From: JBDTOX01 sp039933015
GTDB taxonomy: Bacteria > Pseudomonadota > Gammaproteobacteria > Burkholderiales > Methylophilaceae
DNA length: 33,444 nt
Direction of reading: 5' to 3'
NCBI GenBank assembly: GCA_039933015.1
Contig: JBDTOX010000182.1
Span: forward strand, 1-33,444
Shown here: positions 15,473-24,280 of the stretch, in pieces
Numbering within the stretch: the stretch's first letter is position 1
Layout of the letters: every line of letters begins with the position of its first letter
Notes under the pieces: model-generated
Database searches by the model: none
What the model saw: the letters and a program-made list of their open reading frames with translations, nothing else
What the model was told of the DNA's origin: nothing
Translations under genes and position numbers: made by a program

Positions 15473-17320
15473 ATGGCAAAACTATATGTTACTGAACTAG
15501 TTTTAAGAGATGGGCACCAATCATTAATAGCGACGCGCATGCGTACGGATGATATGTTACCTATCTGTTCTAAGCTTGATGCTATCGGTTTCTGGTCACT
15601 GGAAGCTTGGGGCGGTGCCACCTTTGATACCTGTGTGCGCTATCTGAAAGAAGACCCGTGGGAACGCCTGAAAAAGCTGCGTAAAGCACTGCCTAACAGC
15701 CGTATCCAAATGTTGTTACGTGGACAGAATCTGCTCGGCTACCGCCATTATTCGGATGATGTCGTACGTGCTTTTGTCAAGCAATCTGCTGATACGGGTG
15801 TTGATGTCTTTCGTATTTTTGACGCCATGAACGATATCCGCAATTTGCGGGTTTCGATTGAGGCCGTTAAAAAAGTCGGCAAGCATGCCGAAGGCACGAT
15901 TAGCTACACAACCAGCCCTGTACACAATATTGCCTATTTCGTTAGCCTGGCTCAGGAAATGGAAGCTATGGGCTGCGATACCATAGCCATTAAAGACATG
16001 GCGGGATTGCTAACACCACAAATTACCAGCGACCTAGTCAAGGCTTTGCGTGCCGCAATCAAATTGCCGATTCATTTGCACAGCCACTCCACTTCCGGAC
16101 TGGCCAGCATGTGTATGCTGAGAGCCATTGAAAATGGCGCAACCATGATTGATACCTGCAACTCCTCGTTCTCCGAGGGTGCAAGCCACCCCACAACGGA
16201 AAGTGTTGTCGCGGCGCTACAAGGTACCGAATTCGATACCGGCCTGAACCTGGAAGCATTGCAGGAAATCACCGCCTATTTCCGCGAAGTACGCAAGAAA
16301 TACTGGCAATTTGAGAGTGATTTCACCGGCGTGGATACTCGCGTGCTGGTCAACCAAGTGCCGGGGGGTATGATTTCCAATCTATCCAACCAGCTTAAAG
16401 AGCATGGTGCTCTGGGCCGCATGGATGAGGTACTGGCTGAAATTCCTCGCGTGCGCGAAGATTTGGGCTTTCCCCCATTGGTGACCCCAACCTCACAAAT
16501 TGTCGGTACACAGGCTGTGCTGAATGTGATGACTGGTGCACGTTACAAATCCGTCACCACCGAGGTCAAAAATTACCTGTTGGGTCATTATGGCAAGGCG
16601 CCTGGCACGGTAAATACCGATGTGAAAAATCTTGCTGTAGGCAACGCTGAGGTCATTACTTGCCGCCCGGCTGACCTACTGGAAGACGAAATGGATAAGC
16701 TACGCTCGGATTCCGAAGGACTGGCTAAGAGCCAGGAAGACGTACTGACTTATGCGATGTTCCCGGACCTGGCTCAAACCTTTCTGCAAGAGCGCAATGC
16801 CGGCACACTTAAGCCTGAGGCGCTTATGCCGAAAGAAGCCGTCTCCACTGGCGGCGCCCCTCGCTATGCACCTAACGAGTTCAAGGTGACGCTGCATGGC
16901 GAAACCTTCCACATCAAACTCACTGGCAGCGGGCACCGCGGCGAAGAACAGCGCCCATTCTATGTGTCAGTGGATGGCATAGCAGAAGAGGTTGTCATTG
17001 AAACCTTGAACGAAATCGAAGTTTCGCGTGGCAAGGGTAGCGATAAGAAAAAGACCAGCAATAATGGCAGCCTGGTTAATGGCCGCCCACGCCCGTCACA
17101 CGAAGGCTGTGTGACTACCGCCATGCCTGGCAGCATAGTGGAGGTTAAGGTCAAGGCAGGCGACAAGGTTAATGCAGGTGATGCAGTGCTGATCATCGAA
17201 GCCATGAAAATGGAAAACGAAATCCAGGCCCCCAAAAGCGGCATTGTGGTGGCTGTCCACGTTCAAAAGGGCGATAGCGTCACTCCCGACGAATCGCTGC
17301 TTGAAATTCAACCAGACTAA
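15473..17320 (+). CDS. pycB: Pyruvate carboxylase subunit B (carboxyltransferase and biotin carrier)
   Basis: The 615-residue protein has an N-terminal carboxyltransferase TIM barrel with RDGHQSLIATRMRTDDM (metal aspartate), the carboxylated lysine in AIKDMAGLL, and metal histidines in LHSHSTSG. A conserved middle domain follows, then a charged linker (about residues 520-540, with KGSDKKK) and a C-terminal biotinyl domain with EAMKMENE, where the lysine is biotinylated. The sequence is equally like oxaloacetate decarboxylase alpha, but no membrane beta or gamma subunits are here and a biotin carboxylase gene is directly upstream, so anaplerotic pyruvate carboxylation to oxaloacetate is favoured. 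A strong terminator follows the stop. Confidence 0.92.
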   Translation: MAKLYVTELVLRDGHQSLIATRMRTDDMLPICSKLDAIGFWSLEAWGGATFDTCVRYLKEDPWERLKKLRKALPNSRIQMLLRGQNLLGYRHYSDDVVRAFVKQSADTGVDVFRIFDAMNDIRNLRVSIEAVKKVGKHAEGTISYTTSPVHNIAYFVSLAQEMEAMGCDTIAIKDMAGLLTPQITSDLVKALRAAIKLPIHLHSHSTSGLASMCMLRAIENGATMIDTCNSSFSEGASHPTTESVVAALQGTEFDTGLNLEALQEITAYFREVRKKYWQFESDFTGVDTRVLVNQVPGGMISNLSNQLKEHGALGRMDEVLAEIPRVREDLGFPPLVTPTSQIVGTQAVLNVMTGARYKSVTTEVKNYLLGHYGKAPGTVNTDVKNLAVGNAEVITCRPADLLEDEMDKLRSDSEGLAKSQEDVLTYAMFPDLAQTFLQERNAGTLKPEALMPKEAVSTGGAPRYAPNEFKVTLHGETFHIKLTGSGHRGEEQRPFYVSVDGIAEEVVIETLNEIEVSRGKGSDKKKTSNNGSLVNGRPRPSHEGCVTTAMPGSIVEVKVKAGDKVNAGDAVLIIEAMKMENEIQAPKSGIVVAVHVQKGDSVTPDESLLEIQPD

Positions 17321-17331
17321 CCCCTGTAAGG

Positions 17332-17359
17332 GCCGGCAGTAAAAGCTGCCGGCTTTTTT
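17332..17359 (+). terminator. Intrinsic terminator after pycB
   Basis: GCCGGCAG (17332-17339) pairs with CTGCCGGC (17346-17353) around TAAAAG and is followed by six Ts. It lies 12 bases after the pycB stop and just before maf, so maf probably needs readthrough or its own promoter. Confidence 0.92.
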
Positions 17360-17366
17360 ATTTGTC

Positions 17367-17951
17367 ATGAACACGTTACAACTTATCCTGGCCTCCTCCT
17401 CTATCTATAGACGTGAGCTATTGGAGCGCCTGCAGCTTCCATTCAGCATAATTTCACCAGATGTTGACGAGACGCCATTGCCTGACGAGGCACCTGAAGA
17501 CACCGCCTTGCGTCTCGCCCAGAAAAAAGCGCGCAAGGTTGGCCAAAGCCATCCGCAAGCGCTCATCATCGGCTGCGACCAAGTCGCCACGCTGGATGGC
17601 CTGCAACTGGGTAAACCGCTCATTCATGACAATGCCGTCAAACAGTTGCGCATGATGTGCGGACGTAGCGTCACCTTCCACAGCGCACTGTGTCTTTACA
17701 ACGCCAGTACTGACCTCATGCAGGCTGAGGTCGTGCCCTATGAAGTGGAATTCCGTAATTTGAGCGATGCTCAGATCGAAAACTACCTGCACAAAGAGCA
17801 ACCCTACCATTGTGCCGGTAGCGCCAAATCTGAGGGCCTGGGTATCGCGCTTATTGCTGCCATGCAAGGTAACGATCCTAATGCACTGATAGGCTTGCCT
17901 CTAATCGCACTTATCACTATGTTGCAAAACGAAGGCGTCAACGTAATATAG
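17367..17951 (+). CDS. Maf/YceF-family nucleotide pyrophosphatase
   Basis: This 194-residue protein has the Maf signature ILASSSIYRRELL at the N-terminus, DVDETPLPDE, ARKVGQ and IIGCDQVA with the catalytic aspartate. The C-terminal half has YHCAGSAKSEGLG and GNDPNALIGLPL. The absence of the dTTPase (YhdE)-type motifs and the GCDQ sequence point to the YceF branch (7-methyl-GTP pyrophosphatase), a house-cleaning enzyme for modified nucleotides. yceF lies next to yceD-rpmF in enterobacteria; here the pyruvate carboxylase genes sit between them. The ATG is immediately behind the pycB terminator. Confidence 0.92.
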   Translation: MNTLQLILASSSIYRRELLERLQLPFSIISPDVDETPLPDEAPEDTALRLAQKKARKVGQSHPQALIIGCDQVATLDGLQLGKPLIHDNAVKQLRMMCGRSVTFHSALCLYNASTDLMQAEVVPYEVEFRNLSDAQIENYLHKEQPYHCAGSAKSEGLGIALIAAMQGNDPNALIGLPLIALITMLQNEGVNVI

Positions 17952-17995
17952 CGGCAAGCATTTCCTAACGTCGTTTATCCCGGAGAATTTGCCCC

Positions 17996-19438
17996 ATGTT
18001 CAAACGCCGTCTTATTGCCTGCTGCACCCTTGCTGCCCTTGCGACCTCCAGCTTTGCCGTCGCATCAGACGAAGTTTGCAGCACCTTGCAAGATCAGCAG
18101 AATGTCGCTGTCACAATTTATAACGATAATCTGGCACTGGTTAAAGACCAGCGCAACATCAAACTGAAAAGCGGTCTTAACAGTCTGGCGTTACGCGATG
18201 TCAGCGCGCAAATACGTCCAGAAACCGCACTGCTACGCAGCCTGACTTCTGTTGGCAGTCTCTTGGTGTTAGAACAAAATTTTGATTTTGATCTGCTCAC
18301 CCCGCAAAAACTCCTGGAAAAATATGTAGGTAAAATCGTCGGCATTATCAGAATGAACCCTGTCAGCGGCATGGAAACTACAGAACAGGCACAGGTGCTT
18401 GCTGCTAATAACGGGGTTGTACTCAAGATCGGTGATCACATAGAAACCGGGATTCCCGGGCGCATGGTTTACAGCGATGTGCCAGCCAATTTACGAGACA
18501 GGCCTACCTTGGTGGTTCAATTGCAAAACAAGGGCGCTACTGAACAACATGTAGAGCTAAGTTATCTCACTGGCGGCTTGGGCTGGAAAGCTGATTACGT
18601 AGCTGAATTAAATGCCAATGAAGACAAGCTCGATCTTTCAGGCTGGGTGACGCTAACCAATACCAGCGGCACTAGTTACCGCAATGCCAGGTTGCAATTA
18701 GTGGCTGGAGACGTCAACCGCGTTCATGCGCAACTACCAGCAGCAATGGAAACCATGCGCGCCAAATCCATGGCGATGGCAGACGCTACACCTATGGCTG
18801 AAGAGTCGTTACTCGAATATCACCTCTACACATTAGACCGGCCGACTACCATCGCTGAAAGCCAAAGCAAGCAGGTAGCCCTGCTTTCAGCCAGTGGCGT
18901 GCCTGCCCACAAGGAATTCGTACTACGTGGCGCTGATTACTATTACCAGTCCAGCTATGGCAACCTTGGCCAGAAAATGAAAGTTGGGGTCTTTATTGAA
19001 TTTGACAATAAAGACAGCACCCACCTTGGCATGCCATTGCCCAAAGGCATACTACGTGTCTACAAAAATGATAGCTCGGGCCATGCACAATTTGTTGGTG
19101 AAGATTCAATAGACCACACGCCTAAAAACGAAACAGTACGCTTGAAACTAGGCGATGCGTTCGATGTAACAGCAGACAAAAAACAGACTGATTTCAAAAA
19201 ACTGCCTAATCCAGCCAAAGGCAATAGCCTGTTTGAAAGCGCCTATGAAATTGTGCTGAAAAACGCCAAGAAGGAGCGTGTGACTGTCACAGTGCAAGAG
19301 CCTATTCCTGCTGACTGGAAAATCATCAGCTCCAGCCACGCGGTCGAGAAGGCTACCAGCAATACCGCTGTTTGGCGCATCGATGTTCCAGCAGAAGGCA
19401 GGACAACACTGACTTATCGTGTGCAGGTGAAATATTGA
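17996..19438 (+). CDS. Secreted DUF4139 domain protein of unknown function
   Basis: This is a 480-residue protein. Residues 1-23 form a signal peptide (FKRRLIACCTLAALATSSFA) with likely cleavage at AVA-SD; a cysteine pair sits inside it but no lipobox fits well. The mature protein starts with VAVTIYNDNLALVKDQRNIKLKSG, a hallmark of DUF4139 proteins, which are rich in beta-strands. Later stretches LSYLTGGLGWKADYVAELN and VTLTNTSGTSYRNARLQLVAGDVN, and the C-terminus VWRIDVPAEGRTTLTYRVQVKY, also fit the family. Function is not established; no enzymatic motif is apparent. GGAG lies about ten bases before the ATG. The stop codon overlaps the TTG start of the next gene, so the two are translationally coupled. 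Confidence 0.85.
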   Translation: MFKRRLIACCTLAALATSSFAVASDEVCSTLQDQQNVAVTIYNDNLALVKDQRNIKLKSGLNSLALRDVSAQIRPETALLRSLTSVGSLLVLEQNFDFDLLTPQKLLEKYVGKIVGIIRMNPVSGMETTEQAQVLAANNGVVLKIGDHIETGIPGRMVYSDVPANLRDRPTLVVQLQNKGATEQHVELSYLTGGLGWKADYVAELNANEDKLDLSGWVTLTNTSGTSYRNARLQLVAGDVNRVHAQLPAAMETMRAKSMAMADATPMAEESLLEYHLYTLDRPTTIAESQSKQVALLSASGVPAHKEFVLRGADYYYQSSYGNLGQKMKVGVFIEFDNKDSTHLGMPLPKGILRVYKNDSSGHAQFVGEDSIDHTPKNETVRLKLGDAFDVTADKKQTDFKKLPNPAKGNSLFESAYEIVLKNAKKERVTVTVQEPIPADWKIISSSHAVEKATSNTAVWRIDVPAEGRTTLTYRVQVKY

Positions 19439-20151
19439 GCACGGGCGTTTTATACCTGATTCCGGTAACTCTGGGCGACGACGTCATTGCCAAGGCCTTA
19501 CCGCCTGATGTGGTCAGCATCGCACAGAAGCTGGATACTTTCATCGTTGAAAATGAGAAAACTGCGCGGCGGATGCTTGGGTTAATCAAAACGGCAAAAC
19601 CTGTACGCGAATTAATTTTGCTGTCGCTCAATGAACACAGCACAGAAAAAGAATTGCCAGCCCTGATTGCGCCTTTGTTAGCTGGTAAAGATGTTGGCTT
19701 GATGTCTGAAGCGGGGTGTCCAGGCATAGCCGACCCCGGTGCAAAATTAGCAGAACTGGCGCACCGCAAGGGAATCCGCGTCGTCCCCTTGGTTGGGCCC
19801 TCCTCCATTTTGCTAGCCTTGATGGCGTCTGGCTTTAATGGGCAGCGCTTTACTTTTTTGGGCTACCTACCTAGCGAGAAAACAGCACGAGCACAAAAAC
19901 TGAAAGAAATTGAGAAAAACTCTCAAAAAAATTTCGAGACGCAGATTTTTATTGAAACGCCTTATCGCAATCAGCACATGCTGGAAGCCATACTGGCCGC
20001 ATGCCATCCTGCAACCCGGCTGTGCGTAGCCTGCAATATCAGCATCGCAAGCGAAAGCATCATCAGCAAGCCCATCAGCGCCTGGCGCTCTGCAGCACTG
20101 CCCGATCTGCACAAACAGCCCTGCGTATTCTTGCTGCTGGCACCAAGCTAA
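19435..20151 (+). CDS. RsmI-family (tetrapyrrole methylase fold) SAM methyltransferase paralogue
   Basis: The 238-residue protein has the tetrapyrrole methylase fold. SEAGCPGIADPGAKLAELA (about residues 97-115) and VVPLVGPSSILLALMASGF (about 120-138) match RsmI, which 2'-O-methylates 16S rRNA C1402. However the N-terminal RsmI motif P-T-P-I-G-N is replaced by PVTLGDD, and the region up to SEAG is less similar, so this looks like the second, uncharacterised paralogue group rather than RsmI itself. The start is TTG at 19435, overlapping the DUF4139 stop, with AGGTGA four bases upstream; there is no ATG in a sensible place. Substrate unknown. Confidence 0.82.
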   Translation: MSTGVLYLIPVTLGDDVIAKALPPDVVSIAQKLDTFIVENEKTARRMLGLIKTAKPVRELILLSLNEHSTEKELPALIAPLLAGKDVGLMSEAGCPGIADPGAKLAELAHRKGIRVVPLVGPSSILLALMASGFNGQRFTFLGYLPSEKTARAQKLKEIEKNSQKNFETQIFIETPYRNQHMLEAILAACHPATRLCVACNISIASESIISKPISAWRSAALPDLHKQPCVFLLLAPS

Positions 20152-20223
20152 TCCCGACAAAAACGCTTCATATCCATCATGCTATGATGTACAAGTGTAT
20201 CCTTGCAGAACAAGGTCAACATC

Positions 20224-21675
20224 ATGTCCATCTCTGCCAGATGTTGTAGTAAATTTCGCGGCGTTAAACAGCGTCCTGGGCTTTTGTGTGGCTGGCCATG
20301 GTGCCAACATTCCTGTCAACGCCCATTAACATGGCTGATAAAACTCGCTCTGCTAATGGTCGCGCTGGCTGGACCTATCCAAGCTTTGGCAACGCCCGTG
20401 ACCGTGCTGCGGGTTGACGGCGCAATCGGCCCGGCAACTTCTGATTACATCCTCCACGGGTTGGCCCTTGCCGCCAAGGACAACGCACAGCTGGTTGTGC
20501 TGCAAATGGATACGCCCGGCGGGCTTGATACCTCCATGCGCGACATCATCAAGGCTATCGTCGCCTCGCCGGTGCCTGTGGCAAGCTATGTTGCACCCGG
20601 TGGCGCGCGCGCCGCTAGTGCAGGAACCTATATCCTCTATGCTAGCCATATCGCCGCCATGGCACCGGGCACCAATCTTGGCGCGGCCACGCCCGTACAG
20701 ATCGGCGGCGCGCCAGAGCCAGGCAAGGTAAAAAAGCCGACCTCCACCAAGCCGGACAAAGAGGCTAAAGAGACTGACGAAACCAACCAGGACAGGTTGT
20801 CCAGAAAACAAATAAATGATGCGTCCGCATACATCCGCAGCCTGGCGCAAATGCGCGGGCGCAATGTGGAGTGGGCTGAACGCGCGGTACGCGAAGCCGT
20901 CAGCCTATCCGCCAGTGAAGCGCTCGACCTCAAGGTAATCGACTATGTTGCTACAGATACGACTGACCTGCTCCGGCAAATAAATGGAAAAACCGTCAAG
21001 CTAGCCACAGGAGAACGCGTCTTATCCACTGCGGGCGCTGCCATCATCGAATATGTGCCGGACTGGCGTACACGCCTGCTTGCCGTTATCACTAATCCGA
21101 GCATGGCGCTCATATTGATGATGGTCGGTATCTATGGCCTGTTTTTTGAATTCAGCAACCCAGGCCTCGGCGGCCCTGGAATTATAGGCGCCATCTGCCT
21201 GCTGCTGGCTTTATACGGACTCCAACTGCTGCCAGTGAATTATGCCGGTCTGGCGCTGATTGTTCTGGGTGTCGGTCTGATGGTGGCAGAGGCTTACCTG
21301 GCCAGCTTCGGCATCCTCGGAGTAGGTGGCATTGTAGCCTTTGTGATCGGTGCCATCATCTTAATTGATACCGACTTGCCCGCTTTTGGTGTCCCGCTAC
21401 CGCTTATTCTGCTGATTGCGGCAACCAGCGCCCTGATAATTGCTGTTATAGGTCACATGGCACTGCGAGCGCGGCAGCGCCCGGTAGTGAGTGGCGAGGC
21501 ATATCTGATTGGCAGCATGGGCGAGATGCTGGAAGATATAGAGACCGAGGGCTGGGCACGCATCCATGGCGAGCAATGGCGGGTACGGTCTGTAAAGCCA
21601 TTGCGGCGCGGCCAGCGGGTTCGGGTGATGGCCCGGTCTGGCTTGATCCTGGAAGTCACCGCCATCAACGATTAG
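20224..21675 (+). CDS. NfeD-family membrane-bound serine protease (ClpP-like)
   Basis: This 483-residue protein has a hydrophobic leader (LIKLALLMVALAGPIQALA, about residues 37-55), a ClpP-type protease domain with LQMDTPGG and the nucleophile in GGARAASAGTYI, and a candidate lysine partner in SRKQINDASAYIRSLA. A charged loop (GKVKKPTSTKPDKEAKETDE) separates them. Four to five membrane helices follow (about residues 290-415), and the C-terminal NfeD OB-fold carries GSMGEMLEDIE and RVRVMARSGLILEV. NfeD proteases normally pair with a slipin/stomatin gene; none is next to it. ATG at 20224 has AAGG eight bases upstream, but the residues before the leader are unusual and a later start is possible. 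Confidence 0.88.
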   Translation: MSISARCCSKFRGVKQRPGLLCGWPWCQHSCQRPLTWLIKLALLMVALAGPIQALATPVTVLRVDGAIGPATSDYILHGLALAAKDNAQLVVLQMDTPGGLDTSMRDIIKAIVASPVPVASYVAPGGARAASAGTYILYASHIAAMAPGTNLGAATPVQIGGAPEPGKVKKPTSTKPDKEAKETDETNQDRLSRKQINDASAYIRSLAQMRGRNVEWAERAVREAVSLSASEALDLKVIDYVATDTTDLLRQINGKTVKLATGERVLSTAGAAIIEYVPDWRTRLLAVITNPSMALILMMVGIYGLFFEFSNPGLGGPGIIGAICLLLALYGLQLLPVNYAGLALIVLGVGLMVAEAYLASFGILGVGGIVAFVIGAIILIDTDLPAFGVPLPLILLIAATSALIIAVIGHMALRARQRPVVSGEAYLIGSMGEMLEDIETEGWARIHGEQWRVRSVKPLRRGQRVRVMARSGLILEVTAIND

Positions 21676-21695
21676 AGAAAACGGACGATGCTGGT

Positions 21696-22274
21696 TTAAT
21701 CCAGGCGCTGTAGTTTCCTTACTGGGCCATAGCTGAGCCTGTGCACCGAGGATACGCCATGCTCTGAGAGCAGAGCTAAATGCTGGGCTGTCGGATAGCC
21801 TTTATGCCTGGCAAAGTCATATTGTGGATAAAGCGCATGCAAGCGGTACATTTCTTCATCACGTGCTGTTTTCGCCAGTATTGATGCAGCGGCAATCGCC
21901 TCTACTTTGCTATCGCCTTTTACAATGGCTTGTGCCGGGATAGTAATTTTTGGGCAATGCAGTCCATCGACCAATACTCGCTGCGGCACTATATTTAATC
22001 CTTCAATGGCACGTTTCATTGCTAGCAGGCTTGCCTGCAGAATATTGATCTGATCAATCTCCTCCACACTGCTACTCGCAATCGCCCATGCCAGTGCATG
22101 TTCTTTAATCTGGATGGTGAGGCTCTTACGTTTTTTTTCAGAAAGGGTCTTTGAATCTGCCAAGCCCTCAATGGGACATTGTGGATCGAGTATCACCGCA
22201 GCCGCATAGACAGCCCCCGCTAGCGGCCCGCGCCCGGCTTCATCAACACCACAGACTAATACTATCCCTGACAT
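21696..22274 (-). CDS. rnhB: Ribonuclease HII
   Basis: This 192-residue type 2 RNase H has the GVDEAGRGPLAG motif (Asp11, Glu12), a third acidic residue in LVDGLH and a fourth around KVEAIAAASILAK. It cuts RNA in RNA-DNA hybrids, including single ribonucleotides in DNA. The start is two bases after the lpxB stop (TAAAAATG), so it is translated with the lpx operon, as in many proteobacteria. Its 3' end faces that of the nfeD gene across only 20 bases, with no clear terminator between them. Confidence 0.96.
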   Translation of the reverse strand: MSGIVLVCGVDEAGRGPLAGAVYAAAVILDPQCPIEGLADSKTLSEKKRKSLTIQIKEHALAWAIASSSVEEIDQINILQASLLAMKRAIEGLNIVPQRVLVDGLHCPKITIPAQAIVKGDSKVEAIAAASILAKTARDEEMYRLHALYPQYDFARHKGYPTAQHLALLSEHGVSSVHRLSYGPVRKLQRLD

Positions 22275-22276
22275 TT

Positions 22277-23428
22277 TTAAAGATAGGCCAGAATTGCCTG
22301 TGCTGCCTTCTCTTCAGTATTCTGCTGCAGGCTTTCGTGTATACGCATAAATTCCGCACGTATCTCATCCATCATTGCGCGATTACTTATCAGCTTGAGC
22401 GTGGCTGCAGCCAGTTTTTCTGGCGTAGCGTCATGCTGTAACAGTTCTGGCACCACAAATCTTCCCGCCAAGATATTAGGCAATCCGACATAGGGCAGGT
22501 AATTCATGCGCTTAAGCAATTGCCAGCTTAAAGCCGGCATACGGTAGGTGATCACCATAGGCCGCTTGATCAGTGCGGCTTCCAGTGTAGCAGTGCCAGA
22601 TGCCACAATAACTGCATCAGCGGCTTCCATCGCTAGATGCGAATGACCAAACAGGATTTGTATAGGTAGTGCTGCTTCCGGATTTTCATGAACCGCCTGC
22701 TCGTCATATATGGCCCGCTCGAAAATCACACGCGTTTCGCGTGTGATTAAAGGCACCAGAAACTGGATTTCTGGTTGTTCTTGCGTAATCAGCCTTGCTG
22801 CTTTTACATACAAAGCAGCAAGTTGCTGTACTTCGCTCTGGCGGCTGCCCGGCAGCATGGCGACAATCAAATTGCCCGGCTTGAGTTTGAGATTCTCCCG
22901 TGCTGCCTGCATATCCGGATGCATGGGTAATATGTCTGCCAAGGGATGGCCAACATAGGTCACCGGCACCCCGGCCTGCTCATACAATGCCGGCTCAAAC
23001 GGAAACAGTGCCAGCATATGCGAAACCGCACGCCGGATCTTGCCCATGCGGCCCTTGCGCCAGGCCCATATCGACGGGCTGACATAATGTACCGTGCGTA
23101 TGCCTTTGCGCTTGAGACTGCGCTCAAGGCCAAAATTAAAATCAGGCGCGTCTATGCCGATAAAGATATCGGGCGGATTTTGCAGGAAAAACCGTAGCAG
23201 CTGCCTGCGTATTTTCAACAGCCCCGGCAAATGCCGTAGTACTTCAATATAGCCGCGGACAGACAAACGCTCCATGGGAAACAGGGATTTTGCCCCCTCG
23301 CCTATCATCTTGGGTCCGGCAATACCGACAAATTCCAGATCTGGTCTGTGCTTTTTTAAAGCCCGAATAAGATGACTGCCAAGCAGGTCCCCGGAAGCTT
23401 CTCCGGCTACGATGCCAATCGTCGGCAT
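22277..23428 (-). CDS. lpxB: Lipid-A-disaccharide synthase
   Basis: This 383-residue GT19 glycosyltransferase joins UDP-2,3-diacylglucosamine and lipid X to form the tetraacyl disaccharide. The N-terminus IGIVAGEASGDLLGSHLI is the family signature. FIGIDAPDFNF, HYVSPSIWAWRKGR, YVGHPLAD and MLPGSRQSEVQ follow, and the donor-binding ASGTATLE is at about 277-284. It is membrane associated on the cytoplasmic side. It begins one base after the lpxA stop. Confidence 0.97.
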   Translation of the reverse strand: MPTIGIVAGEASGDLLGSHLIRALKKHRPDLEFVGIAGPKMIGEGAKSLFPMERLSVRGYIEVLRHLPGLLKIRRQLLRFFLQNPPDIFIGIDAPDFNFGLERSLKRKGIRTVHYVSPSIWAWRKGRMGKIRRAVSHMLALFPFEPALYEQAGVPVTYVGHPLADILPMHPDMQAARENLKLKPGNLIVAMLPGSRQSEVQQLAALYVKAARLITQEQPEIQFLVPLITRETRVIFERAIYDEQAVHENPEAALPIQILFGHSHLAMEAADAVIVASGTATLEAALIKRPMVITYRMPALSWQLLKRMNYLPYVGLPNILAGRFVVPELLQHDATPEKLAAATLKLISNRAMMDEIRAEFMRIHESLQQNTEEKAAQAILAYL

Positions 23429-23429
23429 A

Positions 23430-24212
23430 TTAGCGAACGATACCGCGAGTTGAGGCGTTGAGAAATTCCAGCAAAATGCCCAGCTCGGGACAACTGGCCA
23501 GTTGCTGGTCCAGCTGTTGTTTAGCCTCTTCCAGTGTTAGACCATTGCGATAAAGCACTTTATAAGCGCGTTTAATCTGCAGGATGGTATCGGGTGAAAA
23601 CCCTCGTCTCTTCAGGCCTTCAGAGTTGATGCCATGCGGTTTGGCGTCATATCCGGCTGCGGTCACATAGGGTGGAATATCCTTAAACACTACCGAGCCA
23701 ACGGCTGTAATGACATGGGCACCGATCTTGCAGAATTGATGTATCAAGGTAAATCCACCCAGAATAGCGTAGTCCTGTACATCCACATGCCCTGCTAGCG
23801 AAGAGTTATTCGCAAAAATGGTACTGTTGCCAATCTGGCAATCATGGGCAATATGCACATAAGCCATGATCCAGTTATCATTGCCGATGCGCGTAGCACC
23901 CTTGTCCTGCACTGTGCCTCGATTAAAGGTACAAAATTCACGTATGGTATTGTTGTCCCCGATTTCCAGCGTTGTCGGCTCACCGTTATATTTTTTGTCT
24001 TGCGGGGCTTCGCCCAGGGATGAAAACTGGAATATCTGGTTATTTTTACCGATCGTGGTAGGCCCATTAATCACTACGTGGCTGCCAACACGGGTACCGC
24101 TGGCAATACACACATCGGCACCAATCACGGAATAGGCAGCAACTTCCACGCTGGAATCAAGTTCGGCCTTGGGATCAATAATGGCGGTAGGGTGAATTCT
24201 GGGTTGGGTCAT
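23430..24212 (-). CDS. lpxA: UDP-N-acetylglucosamine O-acyltransferase
   Basis: This 260-residue left-handed beta-helix enzyme catalyses the first step of lipid A synthesis, using 3-hydroxyacyl-ACP. IHPTAIIDPKAELDSSVEV begins the hexapeptide repeats, the catalytic histidine is in YVHIAHDCQIGN, and GGFTLIHQFCKIG plus the C-terminal helical domain (GLKRRGFSPDTILQIKRAYK) are typical. It sits between fabZ and lpxB. Confidence 0.97.
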   Translation of the reverse strand: MTQPRIHPTAIIDPKAELDSSVEVAAYSVIGADVCIASGTRVGSHVVINGPTTIGKNNQIFQFSSLGEAPQDKKYNGEPTTLEIGDNNTIREFCTFNRGTVQDKGATRIGNDNWIMAYVHIAHDCQIGNSTIFANNSSLAGHVDVQDYAILGGFTLIHQFCKIGAHVITAVGSVVFKDIPPYVTAAGYDAKPHGINSEGLKRRGFSPDTILQIKRAYKVLYRNGLTLEEAKQQLDQQLASCPELGILLEFLNASTRGIVR

Positions 24213-24280
24213 GAGTAAGACGTCATCTTATTTAATAACTGCTGCAAAACACTCGAAGGCAATGTTCTCATTACTTTTGT

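Noticed and set aside
15473..17320. Sodium-pumping oxaloacetate decarboxylase alpha subunit
   Set aside because: No genes for the membrane beta and gamma subunits are present, and a biotin carboxylase gene is directly upstream, so pyruvate carboxylase is the better reading.
20353..20850. 165-codon open frame opposite to the NfeD protease gene
   Set aside because: Antisense to the conserved protease domain; translation is low complexity in Arg, Gly and His, as expected from GC-rich codons read backwards.
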